Source of the DNA: Marinobacter sp. ANT_B65
Lineage (GTDB): Bacteria; Pseudomonadota; Gammaproteobacteria; Pseudomonadales; Oleiphilaceae
Direction of reading: 5' to 3'
Length of the DNA stretch: 64,000 bases
NCBI RefSeq assembly: GCF_002407605.1
Contig: NZ_NXGV01000001.1
Location: forward strand, 742,895 to 806,894
Each line of letters starts with the position of its first letter. Positions within the stretch are counted from its first letter, which is position 1. A program made the translations under genes and the position numbers. The notes beneath the pieces are model-generated. The model saw only the letters and a program-made list of their open reading frames with translations, was not told where the DNA came from and made no database searches. Of this stretch, positions 1 through 9,036 are shown one piece after another.

Positions 1-527
1 GTGCGGCCATCGGCGCTGCAACCTCAAGCAAAAGCGATCGTGCTAAGGGTGCCCTGATTGGTGCGGCAGGTGGTGCAGCCATTGGTGGTGGTATTGGTTA
101 TTACATGGACCGGCAGGAAGCCCAGTTGCGGCAGAAGCTGGAGGGTAGTGGTGTTCGGGTTGTTCGCAACGGTGACCAGATCGAACTCATCATGCCCGGT
201 AATATTACTTTTGACCTGAATCAGACTTCGATTCGGGGTGGTTTCACCGATACTCTCGAATCGGTTGCTCTGGTACTGAAAGAGTTCGACCAGACCATTA
301 TCCAGATCGAAGGTCATACTGACAGCTCCGGTTCGGACAGTTACAACCAGTTGCTCAGTGAACGCCGTGCTGGCTCGGTGCGGGATTTTCTGCTTAATCA
401 GGGTATTGCGTCCAGCCGCACCCGTGCGGTGGGTTACGGAGAGCGCTACCCTATTGCTTCCAATGATACCGCTGCAGGGCGTGAGCAGAACCGTCGCGTA
501 GAGCTGACGCTGGTTCCTATGCAGTAA
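1..527 (+). CDS. OmpA-family outer-membrane lipoprotein, YiaD-like (5' truncated)
   Basis: The reading frame is open from base 3, so the N-terminus (expected signal peptide and lipobox) lies outside the window. The visible part starts with a glycine-zipper stretch (GALIGAAGGAAIGGGIGYY, bases about 60-104), then a linker, then an OmpA_C peptidoglycan-binding domain with the core GHTDSSGSDSYNQLLSERR and a closing NRRVEL motif. Proteins of this YiaD-like build sit in the outer membrane and hold the peptidoglycan non-covalently. An internal ATG at 105 would drop the glycine zipper and is not the true start. The gene converges on serA across a strong two-way terminator, and its stop codon lies in a short tandem repeat. 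The domain call is firm; the exact role is not. Confidence 0.85.
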   Translation, partial: AAIGAATSSKSDRAKGALIGAAGGAAIGGGIGYYMDRQEAQLRQKLEGSGVRVVRNGDQIELIMPGNITFDLNQTSIRGGFTDTLESVALVLKEFDQTIIQIEGHTDSSGSDSYNQLLSERRAGSVRDFLLNQGIASSRTRAVGYGERYPIASNDTAAGREQNRRVELTLVPMQ

Positions 528-561
528 CGGGGCAGTAACGGGGCAGTAACGGGGCAGTAAC
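522..561. repeat. 11-bp tandem repeat containing the stop codon of the OmpA-like gene
   Basis: The unit CAGTAACGGGG is present in three full copies plus a partial fourth (522-532, 533-543, 544-554, 555-561). The first copy carries the TAA stop (525-527). Since the unit is not a multiple of three, the repeated TAA falls in successive frames. It probably arose by slippage or tandem duplication and is likely length-variable between strains. Confidence 0.9.
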
Positions 562-580
562 CTGGTTCGGGTATTGCCGG

Positions 581-620
581 CCATAAAAAAACCGGAGCAA
601 AGGCTCCGGTTTTTTTATGG
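581..620. terminator. Bidirectional rho-independent terminator
   Basis: A perfect 18-bp inverted repeat (581-598 and 603-620) with a 4-nt loop has a GC-rich tip (CCGGAGC/GCTCCGG) and A7/T7 flanks, so it gives a T-run on both strands. It lies between the convergent OmpA-like gene and serA and should end both transcripts. Confidence 0.93.
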
Positions 621-629
621 TGCTGTGGC

Positions 630-1859
630 TTAAAACAGTACGCGGCAGCGTATGGTGCCTTTTACCTGGAGCAGTTTCTCCAGGGCCAGCTCACCGTAGG
701 CTTTATCCACATCAATTACGACATAACCAATGTCTTCTTTGGTCTGCAGGTACTGACCGCAGATGTTGATGCCATTCTCGGAGAATACCTGGTTGATTTC
801 TGACATCACTCCGGGCACGTTCTCGTGAATGTGCAGCAGACGGTGCTGATTCGGATGCGAAGGCAGTGCAACTTCAGGGAAGTTGACTGACGACACGGAG
901 GTACCGTTGTCGCTATACATGGTCAGTTTCTCGGCCACTTCACGCCCGATGTTTTCCTGGGCTTCGATGGTCGAACCGCCCACGTGCGGCGTGAGGATCA
1001 CATTGTCGAACTCCCGCAGCGGGGAAACGAATTCTTCGTTGTTGGACTTGGGCTCAACGGGGAACACGTCAATTGCAGCACCCAGCAACTTGCCACTTCT
1101 CAGGGCGTCAGCAAGTGCATCAATATCAACAACGGACCCTCTTGACGCGTTCATCAGGATAGAGCCAGGCTTCATCTGGGCCAGTTGCTCTGCCTTGAAC
1201 ATGTACTTGGTGGCCGGTGTCTCCGGAACGTGCAGGCTCACAACATCAGCGATGTTAAGCAGTTCCTGCATCGTTCCTACCTGAGTGGCATTGCCGATGG
1301 AGAGCCTGGATACTACATCGTAGAAGTACACGTCCATGCCCAGGCTTTCTGCCAGAACACTGAACTGTGTACCTATGTTGCCGTAGCCAATGATTCCCAG
1401 CTTTTTGCCACGAATCTCGTAGCTGTCTTTTGCTGATTTCTGCCATTCGCCCCGATGCGCCTTGGCGTTTTTCTCTGGAACACCGCGCAGCAGGAGGATA
1501 GCCTGTGCAAGAACCAGTTCAGCAACGCTGCGGGTGTTGGAGAATGGGGCATTGAATACTGCGATGCCGCGACGGGTGGCTGCCTGGAGATCCACCTGGT
1601 TAGTGCCAATACAGAAGCAACCCACGGCGACCAGTTTTTTGGCTGCCTCGAATACTTTCGCAGTCAACTGAGTGCGCGAGCGAATACCGACAAAGTGCGC
1701 ATCGGCGATTTTCTCAATCAGGTCTTCCTCGGCCAGGGAGTGACTGAGGTACTCAATGTTGGTGTAGCCTGCAGCATTCAGGGTATCCAGTGCGGACTGA
1801 TGCACGCCTTCCAGCAGCAGAATGCGGATTTTGCTCTTTTCGAGAGACGTCGTTGACAT
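630..1859 (-). CDS. serA: D-3-phosphoglycerate dehydrogenase
   Basis: A 409-residue protein that oxidises 3-phosphoglycerate to 3-phosphohydroxypyruvate with NAD, the first step of serine synthesis; family members can also reduce 2-oxoglutarate to D-2-hydroxyglutarate. It has the D-isomer-specific dehydrogenase fold with the Rossmann motif GYGNIG at residues 158-163, the active-site stretches NASRGSVV and HVGGSTIEAQ, and a C-terminal ACT domain (roughly 335-409) typical of the serine-inhibited E. coli type, whose length it matches. The frame stays open far upstream (to about 2711), but the ATG at 1859 fits the family N-terminus. It is divergent from a D-2-hydroxyglutarate dehydrogenase-like gene, as beside serA in Pseudomonas. 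serB, the last step, lies elsewhere in the window. Confidence 0.97.
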   Translation of the reverse strand: MSTTSLEKSKIRILLLEGVHQSALDTLNAAGYTNIEYLSHSLAEEDLIEKIADAHFVGIRSRTQLTAKVFEAAKKLVAVGCFCIGTNQVDLQAATRRGIAVFNAPFSNTRSVAELVLAQAILLLRGVPEKNAKAHRGEWQKSAKDSYEIRGKKLGIIGYGNIGTQFSVLAESLGMDVYFYDVVSRLSIGNATQVGTMQELLNIADVVSLHVPETPATKYMFKAEQLAQMKPGSILMNASRGSVVDIDALADALRSGKLLGAAIDVFPVEPKSNNEEFVSPLREFDNVILTPHVGGSTIEAQENIGREVAEKLTMYSDNGTSVSSVNFPEVALPSHPNQHRLLHIHENVPGVMSEINQVFSENGINICGQYLQTKEDIGYVVIDVDKAYGELALEKLLQVKGTIRCRVLF

Positions 1860-2051
1860 GGGCTTTGCTTCCGAACCTTTCGTCGCATGAAGTGACCTGT
1901 AACCAGTCATCATCTGGGCTGGCTCACAGAACAGGGGCGGTATGATACCATAAAAGCAACTTTTCACAGTGTGCCGGTTCGCCTGGATCAACTGAACTGA
2001 GAACTTTTTGTCCAGAGCTGCCAGCCTAAACCTGACGAGACTAATGCCTTC

Positions 2052-3455
2052 ATGAAATCTGAACAGATCATTGCTTCCCTCAAAGAGCTGGTTGCCACTG
2101 ACGCGGCGCCTGGAAAGGTACTGACTGACGCAGCTGATCTCGAAAATTATGGCAAGGACTGGACGCGCATCTATGCCCCCAACCCTTTGGCCATTGTGCT
2201 GCCAAAAACTACGGAACAGGTTCAGGCCCTGGTGAAGTTTGCCAATGAGCAGGGGGTGGCTCTGGTTCCTTCCGGAGGCCGCACGGGCCTGAGTGCGGGC
2301 GCAGTGGCCGCCAACGGGGAAGTTGTTGTTGCGTTCGATAACATGAATCAGATCCTGGATTTCAGTGCCAGCGACCGGCTGGTTCGTTGCCAGGCGGGCG
2401 TGGTAACTGAACAGCTGCAGAATTTTGCCGAAGAGAACCATCTCTATTACCCGGTAGATTTCGCATCTGCCGGCTCCAGTCAGCTTGGCGGGAATCTTTC
2501 TACCAATGCTGGCGGCATCAAGGTTATCCGCTACGGCATGAGCCGCGACTGGGTGGCGGGCCTTAAAGTGGTAACCGGAAAAGGGGACATTCTTGATCTG
2601 AACAAGGATCTGGAAAAGAACAACACCGGATACGACCTTCGCCATCTGTTCATCGGTGCTGAGGGCACCCTGGGCTTTATAACTGAAGCTACCATGAAGC
2701 TTTCTCGCCAACCGGAGAGCCTCACAGTTCTGGTTCTAGGGCTGAACGATCTTTCCAATACCATGGACGTGCTCAAAACCTTCCAGGGCGGCCTCGATCT
2801 GACTGCCTACGAGTTCTTTTCACATCAGGCCATGGGGCACGTTCTGGCCCACGGGCAGGTACCGGCGCCGTTCGAAACTGAAGCGCCTTACTATGCGCTG
2901 CTGGAGTTTGAAGCCACTTCTGATCAGGTAATGGATAGCGCCATGAGCCTGTTTGAGCAGTGTATGGAAAACGGATGGGTGCTGGATGGTGTCATCAGCC
3001 AGAGTGAAACCCAGGCACGGAACCTGTGGCAGCTGCGTGAACGCATCTCGGAATCCATCGCGCCCCGTACGCCTTACAAAAACGATATTTCCGTTGTTGT
3101 TTCCAAAGTGCCGGGGTTCCTGCAGGAAATCGATGAGGTAGTAACCCGGCACTATCCGGATTTTGAAATCATCTGGTTTGGCCACATTGGCGATGGCAAT
3201 CTTCACCTCAATATCCTCAAACCAGAAGATATGGCAAAAGAAGATTTCTTTGAAAAGTGCCAGCAGGTTAACAAGTGGGTATTTGAAATTGTCGAGAGGT
3301 ATGAAGGCAGCGTCTCTGCTGAACATGGCGTAGGCATGACCAAAAAGCCTTACCTGCAATATACCCGCAGCGAAGCGGAAATCGCTTACCTGAAAGGGAT
3401 CAAGAAAGTATTTGATCCCAATGGAATCATCAACCCCGGCAAAATATTCGACTGA
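2052..3455 (+). CDS. FAD-linked D-2-hydroxyglutarate dehydrogenase-like oxidoreductase
   Basis: A 467-residue flavoprotein of the FAD-binding-4/FAD-oxidase-C (VAO/PCMH) family, which includes D-lactate and D-2-hydroxyglutarate dehydrogenases. The FAD-binding motif PSGGRTGLSAGA is at residues 73-84, the metal-ligand region GHIGDGNLHLN is in the C-terminal half, and SAEHGVGMTKK is near the end. In Pseudomonas stutzeri the enzyme encoded next to serA recycles the D-2-hydroxyglutarate made by SerA. The same divergent arrangement here makes that function more likely than D-lactate or glycolate oxidation. Its TGA overlaps the ATG of the following sirtuin gene (TGATG), so the two are translationally coupled. 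Family certain; substrate inferred from context. Confidence 0.88.
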   Translation: MKSEQIIASLKELVATDAAPGKVLTDAADLENYGKDWTRIYAPNPLAIVLPKTTEQVQALVKFANEQGVALVPSGGRTGLSAGAVAANGEVVVAFDNMNQILDFSASDRLVRCQAGVVTEQLQNFAEENHLYYPVDFASAGSSQLGGNLSTNAGGIKVIRYGMSRDWVAGLKVVTGKGDILDLNKDLEKNNTGYDLRHLFIGAEGTLGFITEATMKLSRQPESLTVLVLGLNDLSNTMDVLKTFQGGLDLTAYEFFSHQAMGHVLAHGQVPAPFETEAPYYALLEFEATSDQVMDSAMSLFEQCMENGWVLDGVISQSETQARNLWQLRERISESIAPRTPYKNDISVVVSKVPGFLQEIDEVVTRHYPDFEIIWFGHIGDGNLHLNILKPEDMAKEDFFEKCQQVNKWVFEIVERYEGSVSAEHGVGMTKKPYLQYTRSEAEIAYLKGIKKVFDPNGIINPGKIFD

Positions 3456-4138
3456 TGCAAAGACACATAGTAGTACTCACCGGCGCTGGTATCAGCGCCG
3501 AAAGTGGCCTCTCTACATTTCGCGATAACGGCGGCCTCTGGGAGCAGCACAGTGTGTATGATGTTGCCACCCCCGAAGCCTTTGCCCGCAATCAGGAGCT
3601 GGTGCTGCGTTTCTACAACGAGCGCCGGCGCCAGCTTGCCGAAGTCCAGCCCAATCGCGCCCACCGACTGCTGGGTGAACTGGAACAGCACCATCGCGTA
3701 ACCATCATCACTCAGAACGTAGACGACCTGCATGAGCGTGGGGGTTCCAGCCACGTGATTCACCTCCATGGCGAACTCACCAAAGCCAGAAGCTCGCTGA
3801 ATCCGGAGCTGGTATACGACATAGGTTACCGGGATATTGAGCTGGGAGAACAGTGCGAACTCGGGCAGCAGCTGCGTCCGCACATTGTCTGGTTTGGCGA
3901 AGAAGTCCCTATGCTTGAGGCCGCGGCGGAGCTGGTTCGCACAGCAGATGACCTGCTGATCGTGGGCACGTCGCTACAGGTATACCCTGCAGCGGGCCTG
4001 GTTCACGAAGTGGAGAGAGATGTACCGATTACGGTAATCGACCCGGGTGAACCCGCTGGGGTCTCCAGGGCAAGGGTCATCCGGAAAGGAGCCGGTGAAG
4101 GCATTGCTGAGTGGGCTGCAAACTACCTGGCCAGATAG
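3455..4138 (+). CDS. Sirtuin (Sir2-family NAD-dependent protein deacylase) lacking the zinc cysteines
   Basis: A 227-residue protein resembling CobB. It has GAGISAESGLSTFR at residues 10-23, QNVD at 87-90 and the catalytic-His motif HLHG at 103-106. The pair Tyr54/Arg57 (FYNERRRQ) matches the YxxR signature of SIRT5/CobB-type desuccinylases. The four zinc-binding cysteines usual between the catalytic His and the GEEVP region are missing: the only cysteine is Cys134, and the ribbon is replaced by a cysteine-poor insert (about 110-140). Expected role is removal of acyl groups (acetyl, succinyl) from lysines in the cytoplasm. It starts in the stop codon of the upstream flavoprotein gene. I leave out the symbol cobB because of the altered zinc module. 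Confidence 0.9.
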   Translation: MQRHIVVLTGAGISAESGLSTFRDNGGLWEQHSVYDVATPEAFARNQELVLRFYNERRRQLAEVQPNRAHRLLGELEQHHRVTIITQNVDDLHERGGSSHVIHLHGELTKARSSLNPELVYDIGYRDIELGEQCELGQQLRPHIVWFGEEVPMLEAAAELVRTADDLLIVGTSLQVYPAAGLVHEVERDVPITVIDPGEPAGVSRARVIRKGAGEGIAEWAANYLAR

Positions 4139-4144
4139 GCATTG

Positions 4145-5455
4145 TCAGTGCGGTTCCGCAAGATACTTGCGAAGCTCCTCACCAAAAGCTGCCTGCACCC
4201 CGAGGCGCTTCAGCATCCAGTAATGTCCGGCAATCATCCGGTCAATAAAGATACTCTCAACCGGCGGTTTAAACGAATCCAGGTATTTGAATACCGTGCT
4301 TGTTTTGGCGGCTACATGCATGTGAATGCTGGATTCGCCAAAATCATAGGGCTGCTCTGAATCGAAGGGTACAACCAGAATGTCCCGCCACATGGCGTAG
4401 TAGGCCTCATCAATGGCCGGCTGACTCCCCACCCGGGCACCAAGATCAATCAGGTAGGCATCCAGCGCCTTGTAATCCTGGGCCAGTGCCGCCGTAACTG
4501 CATTGCGGTAGGCTTCAACAATTTCCGGTTTCAGTTTCTTCACGCAGCCGAAATCGTACATCACAATGCTGCCATCCGGGCGATATGCAAAGTTTCCGGC
4601 GTGGGGGTCACCATGAATGCACTGAAAACAGAATAACTGGTCCGCCATGGCCTTGAACATGCGCTGGCCGATCATGTTGATCGTCGCCTGGTCATAGCGC
4701 TCGGGCGTGACCTCGCTCACGTGGTCACCTTCCTCCAGTTCCAGTGTAAGTACATGGCGGGTTGAGTGGCCGGGAATTACAGAAGGAATAACTATCCAGG
4801 GGTCCTTTTTGTGAAACTCCCGGAACAGTTCGATATTACGGGCTTCGTTTTCGTAATCCAGCTCTTCCCTGAGCCGCTCACGGATTTCCGTAAATAACTG
4901 GTCAACTGATTCCTTGGGCATTTTCAACAAGCCACCGAGCTTCAGGGCAAGGCGCAATTGTTTCAGGTCTGAATCGCAGGATTCATCTACACCCGGGTAC
5001 TGGACCTTTACGATTACATCGGTGCCGTCATGCAACCTGGCGCGGTGTACCTGGCCTATTGATGCAGCAGCGTAGGGTGTGTCCTGCAGGTATTCAAACA
5101 GCTCACCAACCGGTTTTCCCAGTTCGGTTTCTATCTGCTCAAGAATGATATCGAAGGGCATGGGTGGCGCTTCTTTCTGCAGTTTCTGAAGCGCGTCCGA
5201 GAACTCCCGGGGGAGGAAGTCCTGAGTCTGGGAAGCAATCTGGCCAAGCTTCATGGCCGCACCTTTCATTTCACCGAGTGTATCGGTGATGCGGTTGGCC
5301 ATGCGGGTATAGCTTTCGCTACGGGCACCGTCATCGTTTTCGCTGCTGAACATGCTGCGGGCTTTCTGGCCCGCATACTGCCCAGCTACCGAGGCAGTCA
5401 TACCCGCAAGCTTGAAGAATCGACCACTGCGTGAGGTAACCGGTTTTTTTGCCAT
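4145..5455 (-). CDS. ABC1/AarF/UbiB-family atypical kinase
   Basis: A 436-residue protein of the ABC1/ADCK kinase-like family, which supports ubiquinone synthesis and related lipid roles. Visible marks are the family KxGQ motif (KLGQ, residues 69-72), the nucleotide-binding lysine region VKVQYPGV, the catalytic loop HGDPHAGN and the metal-binding MYDFG. No clear C-terminal membrane anchor is seen, unlike canonical UbiB (about 540 residues), so this is a shorter paralogue, not the ubi-operon UbiB. It is last in the minus-strand run NCS2 permease-apt-FAH-family enzyme-this gene, with gaps of about 30-55 bp that suggest co-transcription. The physiological substrate cannot be read from sequence. 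Confidence 0.85.
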   Translation of the reverse strand: MAKKPVTSRSGRFFKLAGMTASVAGQYAGQKARSMFSSENDDGARSESYTRMANRITDTLGEMKGAAMKLGQIASQTQDFLPREFSDALQKLQKEAPPMPFDIILEQIETELGKPVGELFEYLQDTPYAAASIGQVHRARLHDGTDVIVKVQYPGVDESCDSDLKQLRLALKLGGLLKMPKESVDQLFTEIRERLREELDYENEARNIELFREFHKKDPWIVIPSVIPGHSTRHVLTLELEEGDHVSEVTPERYDQATINMIGQRMFKAMADQLFCFQCIHGDPHAGNFAYRPDGSIVMYDFGCVKKLKPEIVEAYRNAVTAALAQDYKALDAYLIDLGARVGSQPAIDEAYYAMWRDILVVPFDSEQPYDFGESSIHMHVAAKTSTVFKYLDSFKPPVESIFIDRMIAGHYWMLKRLGVQAAFGEELRKYLAEPH

Positions 5456-5502
5456 GGCTGACTATACGTGCTCTACAGAAAGAAAGATTGTGTCAGTCCA
5501 AG

Positions 5503-6165
5503 TTAAACCACTTTGGTGGAAACAGACAACAGGTCTTCCAGTTCTAGCGAAAGTGTCTGCCCTGAAGAAAGAGGGCCTACACCCTTTGGAGTGCCTGTGA
5601 GTACTACGTCGCCGGGCAGTAGCGTGAAATGGCTGCTTATATGCGTAAGCAATGGAATGATTGGGAAAATCATATCCCGGGTGTCGCCGCTTTGCTGGCG
5701 CTGGCCGTTGATATCCATGCTGAAGGTGATGTGATCACCAGGGAAATGGTCTGCAGCCACAAAAGGGGACAAGGGACAGGAGCCATCAAAGGCTTTTGCC
5801 AGTTCCCATGGATGCCCCTTTTCTTTCAGTCGGCTTTGCAGATCCCGAAAAGTCAGGTCCAGCGCCAGACCGTAGCCAAGAATGGCATCCCGGGCCTCGC
5901 TGGACGATGCGTTGGTGAGGGGTTTGCCGATCAATACCGCCAGTTCAGTTTCAAAATGCGTCTGGCCCTTGTTTGCCTGGAGTTCCAGGGGGCGTGTTAC
6001 ATGGACTGCGGCGGTAGCGGGTTTAATGAACAGCAAAGGTTCTGCCGGTACCGGGTTGTTGAGCTCTTTCGCGTGTTCGGCATAGTTCCTGCCAACGCAG
6101 ACGATCTTTCCCAGGGGCAGGTGCACGGGTGTGCCGTCTTTCCAGTAGTGCTGGTATTGTTCCAT
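5503..6165 (-). CDS. Fumarylacetoacetate hydrolase (FAH)-family protein
   Basis: A 220-residue single-domain FAH-fold protein close in size to YcgM/FAHD1-type acylpyruvases. It shows the N-terminal signature VGRNYAEHAKEL, the metal-ligand segment FETELAVLIGK (the E-x-E pair), DLTFRDLQ and the C-terminal GTPKGVGPL loop. Family members cleave C-C bonds in acylpyruvates or decarboxylate oxaloacetate using Mg2+. The neighbours (apt, ABC1 kinase) do not reveal a pathway, so the substrate stays open. The start at 6165 gives the normal family N-terminus. Confidence 0.88.
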   Translation of the reverse strand: MEQYQHYWKDGTPVHLPLGKIVCVGRNYAEHAKELNNPVPAEPLLFIKPATAAVHVTRPLELQANKGQTHFETELAVLIGKPLTNASSSEARDAILGYGLALDLTFRDLQSRLKEKGHPWELAKAFDGSCPLSPFVAADHFPGDHITFSMDINGQRQQSGDTRDMIFPIIPLLTHISSHFTLLPGDVVLTGTPKGVGPLSSGQTLSLELEDLLSVSTKVV

Positions 6166-6220
6166 AGGTGACCTTCCAGTGCCGCTTTACATACTCGTGA
6201 GGATGTCGGGGCGCAAGCGT

Positions 6221-6763
6221 CTATTCGCCCTCAAACGAGCATACAGTATAGACCTTGAGGCCTTCTTCCTGCAGTTTGGCTGAGCCTCCAAGATCGGGCA
6301 GGTCGATCATGGCGGCTACCTCCACTATGTCAGCACCAATGCGCCGAATCAGTCGGCTGGCGGCCAGCATGGTTCCGCCTGTAGCAATCAGATCGTCGAC
6401 AAGCACTACCTGGTCGCCGGGCTTGAAGGCATCCTTGTGCAGTTCCACTGATGCGGTGCCGTATTCGAGTTCGTAGTCTTCCACCAGCGTATCGAACGGC
6501 AACTTGCCTTTCTTGCGCACAAGAACCAGCGAGGCATTAAGTTCATAGGCCAGCGCTGAGCCAATGATGAAGCCCCGGGCATCCACCGCGGCCACAGCAT
6601 CAATCTTCTGGCCGTGGTAGCGATGAACGAACGCATCAATCAGCTTCCGGAAGGCAGTCTTGTCCTGCAGAACCGTGGTGATATCACGGAAGGCAACACC
6701 GGGCTTGGGCCAGTCAGGCACGGTGCGAATGGCTTGTTTGATGCTTTGGGAAAAGTAATCCAT
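6221..6763 (-). CDS. apt: Adenine phosphoribosyltransferase
   Basis: A 180-residue type-I phosphoribosyltransferase that makes AMP from adenine and PRPP (purine salvage). Diagnostic segments are the N-terminal [17 protein letters not shown], the substrate region [14 protein letters not shown] and the PRPP-binding loop [16 protein letters not shown]. The length is typical. It lies 28 bp downstream of an NCS2 purine permease on the same strand, so uptake and salvage of adenine are likely co-expressed. Confidence 0.96.
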   Translation of the reverse strand: MDYFSQSIKQAIRTVPDWPKPGVAFRDITTVLQDKTAFRKLIDAFVHRYHGQKIDAVAAVDARGFIIGSALAYELNASLVLVRKKGKLPFDTLVEDYELEYGTASVELHKDAFKPGDQVVLVDDLIATGGTMLAASRLIRRIGADIVEVAAMIDLPDLGGSAKLQEEGLKVYTVCSFEGE

Positions 6764-6791
6764 AAAATCAGGCCCTCAGTCCGGGCGCAGC

Positions 6792-8090
6792 TCAGGCTGC
6801 GTCCAGAAAGATGAATTTCAGGATGAATACGACAGAAATTACCACAACGCTCGGGCTGAGCTCAGACCAGCGTCCACTCAGAGCCTTGATGACAGCGTAA
6901 GTAACGAAACCCATTGCGATGCCATTGGCGATAGAAAAAGTCAGTGGCATCATCAGAGCGGTAACAACCGCAGGAGCGGCTTCCGTAATATCGTCCCAGT
7001 CTATCAGCTTCAGGCCGCTGGCCATCAGTACTGCAACATACAACAGTGCGGGAGCAGTGGCATACGGCGGAATAATACTGGCAATGGGGGATAACAGCAG
7101 GCAGGCAAGGAACAGAACAGCTACAACGACGGCGGTCAGGCCGGTGCGGCCGCCGGCAGAGATACCTGCGGTCGATTCTATATAGCTGGTTGTTGTTGAG
7201 GTGCCGAGTGCAGCGCCTGACATGGTGGCAACGGAATCAGACATCAGTGCCCGGCCCAGGCGTGGAAGTTTGCCGTCTTCATCCAGCAACCCACCACGGT
7301 GGGCGGCGCCAATGAGGGTGCCGGAAGTGTCGAACAAATCGACAAACAGGAATGCGAACACAATACTGATCATGCCGACGTTCAGTGCGCCAGCAATGTC
7401 CATTTGCATGAACGTGGGCGCAAGGCTTGGGGGCGCTGCGAAGAAGCCCTTGTACTCAACCATTCCCAGCATCATGGCGATCACGGTTATCGCAATAATA
7501 CCGATCATCACAGCGCCGGTTATGCGCCGGAATGAGAGTGCACAAATTAGTACAAACCCTCCAAAGAACAAGAGGCTTTCTGCGGATTTCAGGTTGCCCA
7601 GACCTACCAGTGTGGCAGGGTGATCTATTACGATGCCGGCATTTTTAAGGGCGATCAAAGCGAGAAAGAAGCCAATGCCCGCGGAAATGCCGAAGCGTAG
7701 CGACATGGGAATACTGTTAATTATCCATTCGCGAACCTTGAAAATACTCAGCAAGAGGAAGATAAAGCCAGAAAGGAATACCGCCCCCAGGGCTACTTCC
7801 CAGCTATAGCCCAGACTGCCCACCACGGTGAAAGAAAAGAAGGCATTGAGCCCCATGCCCGGAGCCAGGGCGATAGGGTAGTTTGCCCATAGCCCCATGA
7901 TCAGGGAGCCAATAGCTGCTGCCAGACAGGTGGCGACAAACACCGCACCGAAGTCCATGCCAGTCGAGGACAGAATGTCCGGGTTGACGACAATAATATA
8001 CGCCATGGTCAGGAAGGTAGTGATACCCGCAACCAGCTCTTTACGCACATTGGTGCCGTGGGCCTGAAGTTTGAACAGTCGTTCGAGCAT
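6792..8090 (-). CDS. NCS2-family purine permease (adenine/guanine-hypoxanthine type)
   Basis: A 432-residue polytopic inner-membrane protein of the AzgA-like NCS2 branch (E. coli AdeP/AdeQ, GhxP/GhxQ). The start MLERLFKLQAHGTNVRKEL and the segment AGITTFLTMAYIIVVNP are typical of this branch, as are GMGLNAFFSF and DTSGTLIGAA. About 12-14 hydrophobic helices are evident. The adjoining apt gene favours adenine as a substrate, but guanine/hypoxanthine cannot be excluded from sequence. Confidence 0.92.
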   Translation of the reverse strand: MLERLFKLQAHGTNVRKELVAGITTFLTMAYIIVVNPDILSSTGMDFGAVFVATCLAAAIGSLIMGLWANYPIALAPGMGLNAFFSFTVVGSLGYSWEVALGAVFLSGFIFLLLSIFKVREWIINSIPMSLRFGISAGIGFFLALIALKNAGIVIDHPATLVGLGNLKSAESLLFFGGFVLICALSFRRITGAVMIGIIAITVIAMMLGMVEYKGFFAAPPSLAPTFMQMDIAGALNVGMISIVFAFLFVDLFDTSGTLIGAAHRGGLLDEDGKLPRLGRALMSDSVATMSGAALGTSTTTSYIESTAGISAGGRTGLTAVVVAVLFLACLLLSPIASIIPPYATAPALLYVAVLMASGLKLIDWDDITEAAPAVVTALMMPLTFSIANGIAMGFVTYAVIKALSGRWSELSPSVVVISVVFILKFIFLDAA

Positions 8091-8152
8091 GAGGGGAGTC
8101 TGCCTCTAGGGATGTCAGAGTGTAGGGTGAAAAAACGGTAATCTTACTGGCT

Positions 8153-8189
8153 GGGGAGCCTGAGGCCAAGAGATGATTGGCGTCTCCCC
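8153..8189. other. Two-part hairpin after the TRIC-family gene
   Basis: GGGGAG (8153-8158) pairs with CTCCCC (8184-8189), and inside it GCCAA (8165-8169) pairs with TTGGC (8177-8181). It begins just beyond the stop of the minus-strand TRIC gene and precedes the NCS2 permease. The only T-run on the minus strand is about 15 nt away, so it is not a canonical terminator; it may protect or attenuate the transcript. Confidence 0.35.
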
Positions 8190-8190
8190 A

Positions 8191-8811
8191 TTATCGGCTC
8201 TGTGCCGGGTCACGTTGCAAGCGAATATCGAAACGTACCGCAGCCATTCGCACAATAACGATAAATAACAGGCCAATCGTCAACGACAGGGTTTCGCTTT
8301 GCAATGTCCATTGGCACAGGAAATAAAGCCAGCAGCCAGCGAAGGAAATGGATGCGTAGATCTGGTCCTTGCGAAAAATGAAGGGCACCTCGTTACAGAG
8401 GGTATCGCGAAGGGCTCCACCGAATGTACCTGTCATAACCCCGAGTAGTGATGCGATAAACCACGAGTGACCCAGATCGAGGGCCAGTTGTGCTCCCAGT
8501 ATGGAGAAAGTGCCAAGCCCGATGGCATCCGGAAATACAATCCAGGACTCGCGAATACGTTCAGAGCGCTTCCAGTAACTGAATACAATCGCCATAGCGA
8601 GAATCAGAATGGGCTGTTCTTCGTGTTTTATCCAGTAAACCGGATGGTTGTCCATGATGAGGTCGCGCAGGGTTCCGCCGCCCAGAGCGGTAATAAATGC
8701 GATGGTGAAAACACCGACCGGATCCATATTCTTGGAGCGCGCAACCACCATGCCTGATATGGCGAAGGCAACAATTCCAATCATTTCAAGCGAGTAGATG
8801 ACGTCGAGCAT
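8191..8811 (-). CDS. TRIC-family cation channel (UPF0126, YicG-like)
   Basis: A 206-residue integral membrane protein with two copies of the TRIC/UPF0126 repeat. The hallmark GGGTLRDL is in the first repeat and GGALRDTL in the second, each following a helix with an internal kink. About seven membrane segments are apparent. Prokaryotic members form trimeric monovalent-cation channels. YadS/YicG paralogues in other genera are reported as transporters of glycine or other solutes, so the physiological substrate is open. Its length is typical. Confidence 0.88.
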   Translation of the reverse strand: MLDVIYSLEMIGIVAFAISGMVVARSKNMDPVGVFTIAFITALGGGTLRDLIMDNHPVYWIKHEEQPILILAMAIVFSYWKRSERIRESWIVFPDAIGLGTFSILGAQLALDLGHSWFIASLLGVMTGTFGGALRDTLCNEVPFIFRKDQIYASISFAGCWLYFLCQWTLQSETLSLTIGLLFIVIVRMAAVRFDIRLQRDPAQSR

Positions 8812-9036
8812 AATTGAACCCTGAAGGAAAGGCGGATGGCTGCTGAGTGGCTCGGATCAGGAGCGGGAAGAATAGCGGAAAATGACGCCCGATTCATCTC
8901 CGGAAACCTGCCCGTAATAATCCGGGTATAAGCATTATTTATAAACCCCGATAAAGGTTCTTTATTTGCTTCGTGGGTTGAGTCTGTTTAGCTTGACGGA
9001 ACTCAAGAACAACAGAACTTATCAAAAGGAGCCCTA

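Noticed and set aside
1860..2711. Long open frame upstream of serA (would give a 693-residue SerA)
   Set aside because: It runs antisense through the flavoprotein gene at 2052-3455; ATG 1859 gives the normal 409-residue SerA.
2820..3359. 179-codon minus-strand frame
   Set aside because: Antisense shadow of the flavoprotein gene, whose coding is clear.
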